Positions 19,762 to 29,834 of a DNA stretch of 63,455 nt are shown here, piece by piece; within the stretch, counting starts at the first letter, position 1; every line of letters starts with the position of its first letter. The position numbers and the translations under genes were made by a program. Under the pieces are notes generated by a model. That model saw nothing but the letters and a program-made list of their open reading frames with translations. It was not told the DNA's origin and made no database searches. Origin of the DNA: an uncultured Acidobacteriota bacterium (lineage in GTDB: Bacteria > Acidobacteriota > Blastocatellia > Pyrinomonadales > Pyrinomonadaceae); NCBI GenBank assembly GCA_937859595.1, contig CALMAH010000031.1, forward strand, positions 1 to 63,455, in the 5' to 3' direction.

Positions 19762-21255
19762 TCAGCGCGCGGCTGAATTACCTTCCCGCGTCTGCTTTTT
19801 GACGATATCGTCTTCCTTGAGCGTGTTCAAGATACGGCTTGGTCCGGTTATTATCTCTTGACCCTCGGAAAGTCCTGCCGTGATCTGAATATCGGACTCC
19901 CCGGTTATCCCGGTCTCTACTTCGAGGAATTTCGCCCGGTTGCCGTCCAGCACATAAACTCCCCTAACCGTCTTAGGTCGGTCGGCGGGCTCCGGCGCGT
20001 CACCTTGTATCGTCGGGGACGGCGACGGATCCGGACGTTTTTCAATAACTGCTTGCAGCGGTATGGCGATCACGTTCTGGGCGGTTTGCGTTGTGATAGT
20101 GGCCGTCGCACTCATTCCCGGCCGGAGGCTGCTTTTCAGCTCCTCAGATAGGTTCACCAACTGAAGGACGACGCGGAACTCCTTGGCCTCCTGGACATTG
20201 ATATTGGTCGAAAGCCCTCCGGTGGTCTGCGATTTGCCGACGGCGAGTGGGGTCTTTTGCGTCACCTCTCCTTCGATCTCAGCATCGCCGAACGCATCGA
20301 CCCGGATCTTCGCCTTCTGGCCTACCGCGACCTTGTCGATCTCCGTCTCATCAACTTTGACCTCAACATTGATAGTTGACATGTCAGCGATGGTCATAAG
20401 TGCCGTGGTCGAGAGACCGGCGACGGCAAAGGTGCCAACACGCGAGGGTATCTCAGCTATTACCCCGCTAATCGGAGCGACCTGCAGGGTTTTGTTCAAT
20501 TGGTTGCGCTGACCCCGTAGCACGGCAGCCTGCTGGTTAGCGTTCGATCGGGAGCGTTCGATCGCTGTGCGAGCATCACGGACCGCTACTTCCTGCTGTC
20601 TGACCCTGGCGGTCGAGTCGCGTACAGCGATCCTCTGTGACTCTAATCGAGCCCTCGCTGTATTTAGCGAGACTGTCGCATTTTCTACCCGGTCCCGTGC
20701 GGAATCGAACTCCTGGCGGGCGATGACGCCATCTTCGAGCAGCTGTTCGTTGCGCTTTAGTTCGCGATTTGCAGCATTAAGCTCAACTTGCGCCCGATCG
20801 ACCTCGGTTTGAGCCGTCACGACCCCTTGACGAGCATTATCAACCGCGACTTGCGCGACATTCAAACCCTGTTGTGCTTGATTTAGCTGGTTCTCACTGG
20901 TAGAGATCTGGGTCTGTGCGGATTGATAGGCTGCCAATTGAGCGTCTGTACTGGATTCCAACTGATTTGGGTCAAGGCGGACGAGAGGGTCTCCCTTATT
21001 GACCATCTGACCTTCCTTCACATATATCTCTTCGATCCGGCCCTGTACTTCGCTGGTGAGATTCATGAACTGGATCGGCCGAACCTCTCCGGACGAAACA
21101 ACGGTGGAGCGCAGTTCAGGCCTGGTTTGAACTGTGACCACGGTTACTTCCGGAGTGTCTCTTCGCGTAGCGAAAATGCTTGCGATTATGATCACGAGGG
21201 TAAGCAGACCGATAACTGCACCTATGATCGTTTTACGTTTGCGGCTCATTGCCAT
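19762..21255 (-). CDS. HlyD/MacA-type periplasmic adaptor protein
   Basis: The 497-residue protein has an N-terminal membrane anchor ([20 protein letters not shown]), a barrel-sandwich half ([20 protein letters not shown]) and a long Gln/Ala-rich coiled-coil hairpin (about 95-240). The second lipoyl half and beta-barrel domains follow. It should connect the MacB-type inner-membrane complex to an outer-membrane channel. ATG 21255 is chosen because GAGGA lies about eight bases upstream; the longer frame lacks support. It is the first gene of the export operon. Confidence 0.92.
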   Translation of the reverse strand: MAMSRKRKTIIGAVIGLLTLVIIIASIFATRRDTPEVTVVTVQTRPELRSTVVSSGEVRPIQFMNLTSEVQGRIEEIYVKEGQMVNKGDPLVRLDPNQLESSTDAQLAAYQSAQTQISTSENQLNQAQQGLNVAQVAVDNARQGVVTAQTEVDRAQVELNAANRELKRNEQLLEDGVIARQEFDSARDRVENATVSLNTARARLESQRIAVRDSTARVRQQEVAVRDARTAIERSRSNANQQAAVLRGQRNQLNKTLQVAPISGVIAEIPSRVGTFAVAGLSTTALMTIADMSTINVEVKVDETEIDKVAVGQKAKIRVDAFGDAEIEGEVTQKTPLAVGKSQTTGGLSTNINVQEAKEFRVVLQLVNLSEELKSSLRPGMSATATITTQTAQNVIAIPLQAVIEKRPDPSPSPTIQGDAPEPADRPKTVRGVYVLDGNRAKFLEVETGITGESDIQITAGLSEGQEIITGPSRILNTLKEDDIVKKQTREGNSAAR

Positions 21256-21584
21256 AACTGGGTCCTCATCGAGTCTATTCGAAAAATGGGGTCGCGGCTT
21301 TTGGTGTAAAGAATCGAGAGCTCTCAAACCATTGGCAGCAACCACTCTCTACGAACATTGACGCCATTGAGTTTCAAAAAACTGAGATTTTCCGGCGCAA
21401 TGGTACGTTGCCTGTTGTTTCACCGAACAAACCGCCAGGCAAGTTGACCACGGGGCAAATGGGCGGAAATGAACCTTCAGAGCATTTACGTATTTCCGGT
21501 TTACGATGTAGAATTCCAAATGCTGACCTTATCCGGTCCGGGGATCAGTGTTTCCGGGCAGGAGCAGGTCGGTCTGACGTTGAA
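21256..21584. other. Divergent intergenic region between export and FHA operons
   Basis: About 330 bases separate the leftward adaptor gene from the rightward FHA gene. Promoters for both must lie here, but I see no strong consensus. No RNA gene or repeat is evident. An open plus-strand frame from 21408 continues into the FHA gene but its leader has no family resemblance. Confidence 0.4.
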
Positions 21585-22157
21585 ATGATCGTTTGCACAT
21601 CATGCGGAAAGCTGAGTACGGAAAGTTCGCGTTTCTGTGACCAATGCGGGACAAGACTTCCTGCCGAGGAGCGTCAGGCATCGCTTGCGGAGGCCCCTTA
21701 TGTGGCCCCTCGGGAACCCGAATTTCGTTCGCCGTCCGCCACGTCTGCGGGATTGCCGCCAAGGGTGGAGCCCTTGGAGCCCGCGCCTAAAGTGGAGAGT
21801 TCGTCGAACGGCGAAGCCCCGACGGGGCATGCACGTTTGATCATTGAGCGGGGTGAGGCTGCCAACACGGAATTTATACTGACCGCGGATGAGTCGTACA
21901 TAGGCCGATGGGATGCCGACAACGGCATCTTCCCGGACGTGGACCTGGACTCATATGACCCGGATGCGAAAGTGTCGCGGAAACACGCCCGAATAATTCG
22001 CGGTGCATCGACGTACATGATCGAGGATCTTGGCTCTACCAACGGTACGTTCATCAATCGCGGCAGGCGTTTATTACCCGGTACTCCGCAGGTGATCACC
22101 GAAGGCGACGAGATAATTGTCGGCAAGACATTTCTGCGGTTTCATGTAAATACCTAG
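21585..22157 (+). CDS. Zinc-ribbon and FHA domain protein
   Basis: The 190-residue protein has an N-terminal zinc ribbon (CTSCGKLSTESSRFCDQCG), a proline-rich linker and a C-terminal FHA domain (about 85-190) with the phosphothreonine-binding pattern SRKHARI and DLGSTNGTFI. FHA domains bind phosphothreonine, so this is a probable reader of the kinase encoded next. The FHA sequence is close to that at the C-terminus of that kinase (shared D-YDP-K-SR-HARI), which suggests duplication. Confidence 0.88.
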   Translation: MIVCTSCGKLSTESSRFCDQCGTRLPAEERQASLAEAPYVAPREPEFRSPSATSAGLPPRVEPLEPAPKVESSSNGEAPTGHARLIIERGEAANTEFILTADESYIGRWDADNGIFPDVDLDSYDPDAKVSRKHARIIRGASTYMIEDLGSTNGTFINRGRRLLPGTPQVITEGDEIIVGKTFLRFHVNT

Positions 22158-22185
22158 TTTCTTGTGTGCGGGATCTGGAAAAATA

Positions 22186-24927
22186 ATGAAGAATTGTCAC
22201 GAATGCGACTCTGAGGTTTCGGGGCAAGAACCCTACTGCCCGTTCTGCGGTATTTTGCTTGAGCCGATCGCTCCGGTAGCCGCGGAGGATGACGATTCGC
22301 TAGAGAGTACAATAATGATGCCGCCAGATGAGATAGCTCGTCTGGCCGCCGAGGCAAAAGAAAACGTGAAACCGCCGGTTGAGGAACCGGCCAACGTCGT
22401 GCCCGCGGAGTCTGCCGTAGTCGCCGGATCGGATGACGAACCGGATCATGAGATAAAGGAGGACGGCATCTCGGCTCAAGAGACCATTGCGGAAGACAAA
22501 AGGACTCAAGAAGAACTTCCCGATGTACCGCCTCCGGCGATCCTTTCTGAACCATCGGATACAAGCGACAATATTAATGTCCGGCTAACCTCAGAACACA
22601 CTAAGGACGAACTTCTCGAACAGCCACAGTCCGCCACCATTACCGAGCCGGACATTGTTGATATCGAGTTGGCCGAGATCGCATCGGAGGAAGAGATCTC
22701 CGAAACCCTGGATCCGTTGATAGCCGATGTCGAGGCCGAACCGCGAGGCATAGAAGAAGTGGGATCCTCCGCTATCGATGAGGATCAACGCCCGTCCTCC
22801 CTAGTCGATCCATCAGTTGACGATGGTTCGTCAATCTCGGAAGATGCCAGCGAAGCCCGCGAAGCTGTTTCCGATTCGAACGTGTTTGCCGTTCCAGTCG
22901 AGAACGAATTGCCTTCGGAAGATGAGGTAGTTGCTGCTGTCGTTGAACATAAAGCTGCAGCCGAATCCGAGCCAGGCATCGAAGTGTCAGGTGAAAATGA
23001 GGGTAAGACCGGTGACGAAAGCGAACCGGACACCGCGACCGTAGAAGACGCGCTCGATGATGAGCCTCCGACACTGATATCCGGTGAGCCGTTTTCCGTC
23101 GAATCCAACCAGGCTAAGGCGGATGTGGACGCGGAGCAATTGGAGGACACAGGTAGTGGGGCTGCGGTAGACGCTCCGGCCCAACCGAAGCCCTCTGACG
23201 AGCCGGTTGTCAGTAAAAGTAGATCTGAACCTGATAGAGCCATTGACGGCGCGGCTATCGAGAATGTAGAGAATGTAGAGAATGTAGAGAAGCAGATCCT
23301 GAAACCGGTTGAGGAACTTGACCCGCACGACCCGTTTGCCGCGGGTGCGATATACGACTCGGTACGGATCATGGAAAATCATGAGATACCGGCGTCCGAA
23401 CTACCAACTCGGACGGGGAGCGTTCCCGACCGGATCTCCGAAGAGCTAGCCCCAAAGACGGACGAATCGGCAGAACCGGAGGTTTCGCAAACCGCTGGTA
23501 ACACGGCCCACAACATTGGCGAGGGAGATACAGACGGCAAGAGGTCCTCCAAGCTAAAGCCTCTGTCAGAGGGCACTTTGCTTAACGGCCGTTATGAGAT
23601 CGTTCGAAAGATCGGCGGCGGCGGCATGGGTGCGGTCTATTTGGCAAGCGATAACAATTTGGGTGGAGTTCTTCGGGCGGTCAAAGAGATGGTCCAGGCC
23701 CACATTGAGGACGAACAGCAAGAAAAAGCGATCAGTGATTTCAAGCGGGAATCGATGATCCTTTCGACGCTGGATCATCCGTCTATCCCGACTATTTTCG
23801 ACTATTTTTTCGACGAGAACGAACACCGCTTCTATCTCGTAATGAAGTATATATCGGGCGGCGATCTGGCGGCCCGGCTGCGTTCCGCTCCCGAAGGACG
23901 GCTCGATGAGCGAACCGTTACCGAGTGGGCTATACAGATAGCCGACGTTCTTGACTATCTGCATAATCAGCCGTCGCCGATAGTCTATCGCGACCTGAAA
24001 CCGTCTAACATAATGGTTGATGGTAGTTCGGGCCGAATAATGCTGATCGATTTTGGTATCGCCAGATCGATAAGCCAACGTGAGGAGAAGGGCGTGACCG
24101 CGGTCGGGACAATGGGGTATGCCCCACCCGAGCTCTTTAGCGGAAATGTCGAACCGCGATCCGATATTTACAGTCTCGGATCGACGATATTTCATTTGCT
24201 GACGGGCGCGGATCCACAAAGTAATCCGCTTCTGATCTTTGATTTTCAAAAAAATCCCCGTCCGCGTCAGATAAATCCGCAACTCTCGGACCAGATCGAG
24301 CGGATATTGATGAAGAGCGTCGAATACACCTCACAGGCAAGGTTTGCTTCTGCCGCGGAGCTCAAGGCGGCCTTGGAGGATCATCTCGCTGCTCTCGATG
24401 CGAACGCACTTTCGTTTGGGGTCAAGGAAGCTCCATCTTCCGTGAGTCTTGCGAATCAGGCTGTGTTTTGTGGATTCTGTGGCCAGAGGATCGTCGCCAC
24501 CGACCTATTTTGTGCTTTCTGCGGCTCGAAGCAGCCGATCGCTCAAGAGGGCGTCCGTTCCGGCAGTTACAGCCGGGCCGGAGCAACGGCCAAGTTGTTC
24601 GTCGAAGGGACCGGAGAGCTTTCGGCTCCAACGTTCTCGCTGGTGAAGGACGAGAATCTTGTTGGGCGCAGAGACCCGATGTCGAATATATTTCCGGAGA
24701 TCGACCTATCGAAGTATGATCCGCAGACCAAGATCTCCCGCCGCCACGCCCGGATTTGGCGGAACGGGCCTGCATTTCTCGTAGAGGATCTCGGATCATC
24801 AAATGGTACGATACTTTCGGTTTCGGGAATTGAGTCGATGCGATTGATCCCTCACAAGCCGCAAGCACTTAACAGCGGTGATCGAATAAAGGTGGGCGAT
24901 ACTACGCTCCATTTCATGGTCGGTTAG
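22186..24927 (+). CDS. Ser/Thr protein kinase with two zinc ribbons and a C-terminal FHA domain
   Basis: The product of about 913 residues has five parts. A zinc ribbon (CHECDSEVSGQEPYCPFCG) leads into a highly acidic low-complexity linker of some 400 residues. A PknB-type kinase domain follows (about 465-735; GGGGMGAVYLA loop, RDLKPSN near 602, DFG near 622). A second zinc ribbon (CGFCGQRIVATDLFCAFCG) and an FHA domain (about 800-905) complete it. The linker includes a triplicated 9-bp run (ENVENVENVEK, DNA 23264-23293). No transmembrane helix is seen. ATG 22186 is preferred over an upstream TTG at 22162. Confidence 0.92.
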   Translation: MKNCHECDSEVSGQEPYCPFCGILLEPIAPVAAEDDDSLESTIMMPPDEIARLAAEAKENVKPPVEEPANVVPAESAVVAGSDDEPDHEIKEDGISAQETIAEDKRTQEELPDVPPPAILSEPSDTSDNINVRLTSEHTKDELLEQPQSATITEPDIVDIELAEIASEEEISETLDPLIADVEAEPRGIEEVGSSAIDEDQRPSSLVDPSVDDGSSISEDASEAREAVSDSNVFAVPVENELPSEDEVVAAVVEHKAAAESEPGIEVSGENEGKTGDESEPDTATVEDALDDEPPTLISGEPFSVESNQAKADVDAEQLEDTGSGAAVDAPAQPKPSDEPVVSKSRSEPDRAIDGAAIENVENVENVEKQILKPVEELDPHDPFAAGAIYDSVRIMENHEIPASELPTRTGSVPDRISEELAPKTDESAEPEVSQTAGNTAHNIGEGDTDGKRSSKLKPLSEGTLLNGRYEIVRKIGGGGMGAVYLASDNNLGGVLRAVKEMVQAHIEDEQQEKAISDFKRESMILSTLDHPSIPTIFDYFFDENEHRFYLVMKYISGGDLAARLRSAPEGRLDERTVTEWAIQIADVLDYLHNQPSPIVYRDLKPSNIMVDGSSGRIMLIDFGIARSISQREEKGVTAVGTMGYAPPELFSGNVEPRSDIYSLGSTIFHLLTGADPQSNPLLIFDFQKNPRPRQINPQLSDQIERILMKSVEYTSQARFASAAELKAALEDHLAALDANALSFGVKEAPSSVSLANQAVFCGFCGQRIVATDLFCAFCGSKQPIAQEGVRSGSYSRAGATAKLFVEGTGELSAPTFSLVKDENLVGRRDPMSNIFPEIDLSKYDPQTKISRRHARIWRNGPAFLVEDLGSSNGTILSVSGIESMRLIPHKPQALNSGDRIKVGDTTLHFMVG

Positions 24928-24951
24928 GCTAGGATCGGGACAGACGACATT

Positions 24952-25461
24952 ATGACAGCACAGAGTGCAGGTCCCGCCCAGACCCGACGGCCCGGAACTG
25001 CGGAATCAGTAGTAAATTTCGTGCCGGAGGCGGTCAAGGCTCCTTTTCTTCTCCGTTTGGGGGCGGTCTTTGTTGACTACATTCTGATCGTAGCGTTCCC
25101 GACGCTTTTCCTGATCTTGAGCAGGTTCTCCGGACTGGACGGAGCCGCCTTGATCAACAGCGACCTGAATAATATCGGATGGCTGCTAGCGATCCTGATC
25201 GGCATATCAAATCTGATATTGCTACCGGCGATATGCGCGCGGTCGATCGGCAAGTTCGTAACCGGGCTCCAGATCGTAAGTATCAAAGGCTCTCCGCCAA
25301 CTTTAAGATCGATATTACTTAGGCAGACCGTCGGGTACCTGCTTGTGATAGGGTCGTTTGGTCTGGCGTTTCTGACAGTGGTGTTCAGCCGAAAGGGCCG
25401 AGCACTTCACGACTATCTTGTTGGAACGATGGTCATTTATGCGAACAAGCGACAAAGGTGA
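24952..25461 (+). CDS. RDD-family membrane protein
   Basis: The 169-residue protein has an N-terminal soluble stretch and then an RDD domain: a first helix preceded by FLLRLGAVFVDYILI, a second and third helix, and a terminal segment with RKGRALHDYLVGT. RDD proteins are small inner-membrane proteins, some of them linked to ion transport. It lies 24 bases after the kinase gene and 9 bases before the phosphatase gene, so it is part of one operon and may be a target or anchor of the signalling module (inference). Confidence 0.85.
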   Translation: MTAQSAGPAQTRRPGTAESVVNFVPEAVKAPFLLRLGAVFVDYILIVAFPTLFLILSRFSGLDGAALINSDLNNIGWLLAILIGISNLILLPAICARSIGKFVTGLQIVSIKGSPPTLRSILLRQTVGYLLVIGSFGLAFLTVVFSRKGRALHDYLVGTMVIYANKRQR

Positions 25462-25470
25462 TCGGTCTTT

Positions 25471-27126
25471 ATGGCAAGATTGATAATTAATACTCCGAAC
25501 GGCTTACAGGAAAGTCATGACCTGTCGCGGCTTAGAACGACCATTGGGCGTTCAGCCCGGAGCGATATCTGTATCCCCGATGCGTTTGCTTCCAGGCTAC
25601 ACGCGGAGGTTCGTAAGGAAGGCGACGGCTACTGGCTACACGATCTTGGTTCCGCCAATGGCACACGTTACAACGGTACTCCTGTCCGAACCGCAATCCC
25701 ACTGGCTTCCGGCGGCGAGATACAGATCGGCGAAACGACCCTGTTGTTTGACGGCGCCGAACAAGGGGCTCTGCCCGCGGCGACACTGATCGCCGATAGG
25801 ACGGAGGCCCTTGATCCATCGAAGACCATTTCGTTCCAGAGTTCGCGTATTCCAACGACAGAGCTGCTGAAGGGGCAGTTCTCATCTAGAAATGAACTGC
25901 TCGGGCTGATCAGCAAGGTCGGCGTTGCATTGCTGTCTTCGACCGGCCTGAAAGAAACCCTGGATCAGGTTGCATCGCTCGTCTTCGAGGCAGTACCGGC
26001 GGAGCGCTGTGTGATAATGCTGCGGGATGAGGATGCCGCCGACGAGATGCGGATAATGGTCGCACGGATGCGGGGCCAGGAGGGTACGATCGACGAGGTC
26101 CGAATCAGCCACAGCGTAATGGCCGAGGTGCTCCGAAATGGACGATCCGTACTAACTGCCAACGCGCAGCAGGACCCTCGTTTTGCTACGCAAACGGTCA
26201 TGCTCCAGGGTATTCGTTCGGTGCTGGCGGTGCCGCTCTGTGTTGACGAAAGAAATGTATTCGGGTTGATCTATGCCGATTCGCCGACATACGAGACCAC
26301 ATTTACGGAAGAGCACCTAAATATACTTACGACACTTGCCTCGGTAGCGGCGATCCGCGTTGAGAATGCCACACTGCTGGAGGAGAGGCTGGAACGTGAG
26401 CGGATGGAACGCGAACTTGAGCTTGCGACCGAGATCCAGCAGCGTTTTCAACCCTCCGGGCCGCCGGAGATCGCGGGTTATGAATTTCTCGGGGTCTCGT
26501 TCTCTTGCTACGAGATCGGAGGCGACTACTACGACTTTATCGGCACGAATGACGGTAAGATGGTGGCCGCGCTAGGCGACGTTTCGGGCAAGGGAACGGG
26601 GGCCGCATTGCTGATGTCCAGCCTTCATGCCGCGATCCACGGCCAGATCTCCGCGCAAAATCCGCTCTACGAGACTGTCCGGTCCGTTAACAGATATCTG
26701 GCTGAAAATACGCCCGCAAATCGTTTTGTTACCTTATTCATCGGCGAACTTGATCCCGAAACGGGTAAGATGAACTATATCAACGCCGGACACAATCCGC
26801 CCTTGTTTGCCCGGGCCGACGGTTCGGTCACCTCGCTCGAATCCGGTGGTTTGCCGCTTGGGCTGATGGCGGCCGCCGATTATGACCTGGGTACAGTTGA
26901 TATAACACCCGGTGACACCTTGGTGGTGTATTCAGACGGTGTTACAGAAGCCACCAACCCCGACGACGAGGAGTTCGGCCTTGATCGCCTGATAGAGGTA
27001 GTGAAAAGCAATCTCACAGCCTCCGCGGCTGGCCTCCGCGACAAGGTGGAATCAGCTCTCAGCGGATTTACCCAAAATGCACCCGCAAATGACGATATAA
27101 CACTCCTGATCGTAAAACGTATCTAG
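25471..27126 (+). CDS. FHA-GAF-SpoIIE serine phosphatase
   Basis: The 551-residue protein has an FHA domain (1-90; SRLHAEV, DLGSANGTRY), a GAF domain (about 150-300) and a SpoIIE/PP2C-type phosphatase domain (about 325-550) with the metal-binding GGDYYDF, GDVSGKG, NAGHNPP, YSDGVTEA and NDDITLL motifs. These enzymes dephosphorylate STAS antagonists. It closes an operon with an FHA protein, a kinase and an RDD protein. Its stop codon shares a CTAG with the stop of the convergent gene at 27123. Confidence 0.93.
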   Translation: MARLIINTPNGLQESHDLSRLRTTIGRSARSDICIPDAFASRLHAEVRKEGDGYWLHDLGSANGTRYNGTPVRTAIPLASGGEIQIGETTLLFDGAEQGALPAATLIADRTEALDPSKTISFQSSRIPTTELLKGQFSSRNELLGLISKVGVALLSSTGLKETLDQVASLVFEAVPAERCVIMLRDEDAADEMRIMVARMRGQEGTIDEVRISHSVMAEVLRNGRSVLTANAQQDPRFATQTVMLQGIRSVLAVPLCVDERNVFGLIYADSPTYETTFTEEHLNILTTLASVAAIRVENATLLEERLERERMERELELATEIQQRFQPSGPPEIAGYEFLGVSFSCYEIGGDYYDFIGTNDGKMVAALGDVSGKGTGAALLMSSLHAAIHGQISAQNPLYETVRSVNRYLAENTPANRFVTLFIGELDPETGKMNYINAGHNPPLFARADGSVTSLESGGLPLGLMAAADYDLGTVDITPGDTLVVYSDGVTEATNPDDEEFGLDRLIEVVKSNLTASAAGLRDKVESALSGFTQNAPANDDITLLIVKRI

Positions 27127-27752
27127 AATGATACGTTCCATTTTAAGTGCAGGAACGCAGGTATTTCTGCCTGTTCCTGCATCTGGTGTGAAAACGCCAT
27201 ATCAGAAACTTGTTCATAATAGGGCTTTTTACACGGCATAGCAGCGGCCCGGTCGGCGGAGCGGCGGGCTTCGATGTTCTGGGAGCGGGTCGGTTTCAGA
27301 ATATCCGTCACGCAGACCTCATTTTCGGTGATCTTTGCGACGATCAGGTAAGAGGTCGTCTTGCTGCTATCCTCCGGATCTTCGCTTACATTCAGCCGGA
27401 CGATCAGTGCGATCGGTTTTTTACTTCTTATTCGCCATTCGGCCCGCGGGCCGACAGCCGAAAACCCGCCGAAAAAATTCCAGAACTGCAATTCGTGAGT
27501 TTTCCCGTCCGGCGAAATTATGTCGATCGTCTGACGCAGGTCGCCTTCTATCACGTGCAGCTTATAGCCAAACACCCCGCCGCAGTCGCCTCTGTAAGAA
27601 CTCGCACCCTCTTCATCGATCTCCAGGGTCCTGCATTTAGTGTCTGATAGATCGGTGTAAATACTGAAGATCTGGCCCGAGGCGGCAGTCCCCAAAATCG
27701 AAACCAGCGAAAGAACGACAAACGAAATGATGATTTTCCGAAACATTATCAC
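27123..27752 (-). CDS. Secreted protein of unknown function
   Basis: The 209-residue protein has a signal peptide ([20 protein letters not shown]) and a mature part rich in beta-type sequence with four scattered cysteines. I do not recognise a family. Its ATG overlaps the pyrC stop as ATGA (27752-27749), so it depends on pyrC for translation, although nothing in its sequence suggests a role in pyrimidine synthesis. A second ATG six bases on (27746) is an alternative start. Confidence 0.75.
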   Translation of the reverse strand: MIMFRKIIISFVVLSLVSILGTAASGQIFSIYTDLSDTKCRTLEIDEEGASSYRGDCGGVFGYKLHVIEGDLRQTIDIISPDGKTHELQFWNFFGGFSAVGPRAEWRIRSKKPIALIVRLNVSEDPEDSSKTTSYLIVAKITENEVCVTDILKPTRSQNIEARRSADRAAAMPCKKPYYEQVSDMAFSHQMQEQAEIPAFLHLKWNVSF

Positions 27753-29065
27753 GTGCTAACGGCCGAGCGCTCGGCACTGGTCCTAAGATCAAAAACCGAT
27801 CTGCCGGCCACGATCGTTGCTACTGCGCGGCCAGCAAATTCCCAGCCGTCAAAGGGTGAATTGCGGGATCGGGATCGCGATTCGACGTTAGAATAGGTCC
27901 ACTTCATTTGCGGATCGATGATCGTAAGATCGGCTATGGAACCGGGTTTCAACGTGCCGCGTGCTTCAAGCTTGAAGATCCGTGCCGGATTGGTTGAACA
28001 AAGCTCGACCAGGCGTTCAAGGCCGATGACCCCTTTGTGAACAAGTTCATTAAAGGCGAGGCCGACCGCAGTCTCAAGTCCGGTGATCCCCATTGGGGCA
28101 CGGTCGAATTCGAGGGCCTTTTCGTCGTGGTGATGGGGTGCGTGGTCGGTGGCGATGGCGTCGATGGTGCCGTCTTTAATACCCTCGATAATCGCTTCTA
28201 AATGTTCTTCGCTGCGGAGCGGGGGAGCCATCTTATAGTTTGTGTCGTAGCCCTCAACCGAGCGATCGGTGAGTGTGAAATGGTGCGGAGTGACTTCGCA
28301 CGTTACATTTATACCTTCATTCTTGGCGCGTCTAACGGCCTCGACCGCACCTTTTGTGGAGACATGTGCAATGTGGATGTGGGCACCGGTCTCCTTGGCA
28401 AGGATGACGTCGCGGACGGCGTCGATCTCTTCGGCAAGAGCAGGCATCCCCTTAAGCCCAAGCAGCAGTGAGACGCGGCCTTCGTGCATCACGCCGCCGG
28501 CGGAGAGCGATCTGTCTTCACAGTGATCGATAACCGGCAGGTCGAAATCTTTGGCGTACTGCATCGCCCTGCGCATGATGCCTGCGTTTGGGACGGGACG
28601 TCCATCGTCTGAGACTGCTACTGCACCAGCAGCCTTCATCTCTCCCATCTCCGCAAGTTCGGCACCATCGGAAGATTTTGTGATCGCACCGATCGGGAAT
28701 ACGTTTGCCAGGCCCGCGTGCTCGGCCTGTTCGATCATATAGCGTGTGATAGCGGCGTTGTCGTTTACCGGTGTGGTGTTCGGCATGGGGCAAACGCTGG
28801 TCCAGCCGCCCGCAACCGCCGCAGCACAGCCGCTGGCTATGGTCTCCTTATGCTCCTGCCCCGGCTCACGAAGATGTACATGCAGATCAATGAATCCCGG
28901 AGCAACCAGCAAACCGCTTGCGTCAAAGACCTCGCAGCCTTCGGGCGGCGTCTCATTTTGTCGTAACCAGGCTGAGACGCGCCCATTTTCAATAAGCACG
29001 TTCATTCCCGTATTTTCCGGAGCGGCCGGGTCAATAAGATGGCCGTTTTTGATCAACAGTCTCAT
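27749..29065 (-). CDS. pyrC: Dihydroorotase
   Basis: The 438-residue enzyme closes carbamoyl-aspartate to dihydroorotate, the third step of UMP synthesis. It is a class-I type: metal ligands HVHLREPG near residue 61, a conserved [10 protein letters not shown] segment, the metal-site histidines in HCED and HIAHVST, and ATDHAPHH near residue 305. It follows the DinB-like gene by four bases and is co-transcribed with it from the promoter at 29767-29795. Confidence 0.94.
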   Translation of the reverse strand: MRLLIKNGHLIDPAAPENTGMNVLIENGRVSAWLRQNETPPEGCEVFDASGLLVAPGFIDLHVHLREPGQEHKETIASGCAAAVAGGWTSVCPMPNTTPVNDNAAITRYMIEQAEHAGLANVFPIGAITKSSDGAELAEMGEMKAAGAVAVSDDGRPVPNAGIMRRAMQYAKDFDLPVIDHCEDRSLSAGGVMHEGRVSLLLGLKGMPALAEEIDAVRDVILAKETGAHIHIAHVSTKGAVEAVRRAKNEGINVTCEVTPHHFTLTDRSVEGYDTNYKMAPPLRSEEHLEAIIEGIKDGTIDAIATDHAPHHHDEKALEFDRAPMGITGLETAVGLAFNELVHKGVIGLERLVELCSTNPARIFKLEARGTLKPGSIADLTIIDPQMKWTYSNVESRSRSRNSPFDGWEFAGRAVATIVAGRSVFDLRTSAERSAVST

Positions 29066-29069
29066 TTGC

Positions 29070-29687
29070 TTACTTCTTTGGATACTTTGGATCGTCCTTT
29101 ACCTCACGAAGCTGGTCCAAATGGCGGTCGCTGTGGCCGGTGAGAAACAGTATTCCCTGAAAGCTGTCCACCATACCCATAGGGCTCTGGATAAATGTTG
29201 CCCGCAGATCGGCCTTGTTATTCTTGATATGATCGATCGTTATTGCCCGCGCCTTTTCAAAGCTAGCGATCAGATCCTCGCGCGTTTTCCAACGGCCATT
29301 GGGACGGACCTGTTCGGGGGCAGTAAACTTTTGCGACCGGTTTGTGATCGCAAGGATCAGCGCTGTGTCGGGAATTCTCGGCAGGTCATCGCACTCGAAG
29401 GTCTTCGCTGCGTCCGGAGCCGTGCACATACCGAACAGCGCGGTCTCGACGACCGTGATATGCTCGGCGATCTCAGCGATGGTCCACCGGCCCTCTGCGG
29501 CCCGGAAATTTAACTGCGCGTCTGAGATGCCGGTCAGCTGCTTTACATATTCGTCTTTCGTCTCATTTAGATATTTCAGAGCGAATTCGCGATCCTTTTC
29601 TGTAAAGGTGATCTTTCCCGGTGGGTTCTGGGCATAGGAAAGTGCGGCAAAAACGATAACAAACCCAAAGGATAATAATTGTTTCAT
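29070..29687 (-). CDS. Secreted DinB/YfiT-like four-helix protein
   Basis: The 205-residue protein has a signal peptide ([20 protein letters not shown]) and then a DinB-type four-helix domain. Metal-binding histidines are likely in AEHITVVE and near the C-terminus in [11 protein letters not shown]. The fold binds a divalent metal and often acts in thiol-linked chemistry, but no activity can be assigned here. An AGAGGT ribosome site supports the ATG at 29687; the 11-codon upstream extension lacks one. It is the first gene of the pyrC unit. Confidence 0.85.
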   Translation of the reverse strand: MKQLLSFGFVIVFAALSYAQNPPGKITFTEKDREFALKYLNETKDEYVKQLTGISDAQLNFRAAEGRWTIAEIAEHITVVETALFGMCTAPDAAKTFECDDLPRIPDTALILAITNRSQKFTAPEQVRPNGRWKTREDLIASFEKARAITIDHIKNNKADLRATFIQSPMGMVDSFQGILFLTGHSDRHLDQLREVKDDPKYPKK

Positions 29688-29766
29688 CGAAAACCTCTGT
29701 TGAATTTTTCTCCGTCCCACTTTTGCTGTGCCTCATCGAAAGATCGATGCAACGAACATAGAGGCA

Positions 29767-29795
29767 ATTGTAACGCGTGTATCACACCTTGTCAA
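29767..29795 (-). promoter_or_regulatory. Consensus sigma-70 promoter with a palindrome in the spacer
   Basis: On the minus strand TTGACA (29795-29790) and TACAAT (29772-29767) are exactly 17 bases apart. The spacer contains the perfect palindrome GTGT-GAT-ACAC, well placed for a repressor to block polymerase. It drives the DinB-like gene, pyrC and the secreted protein, separately from pyrR-pyrB. Confidence 0.85.
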
Positions 29796-29834
29796 GTGTT
29801 TTATTTATGCAACAACTATCCTTCACCCGTTCTT

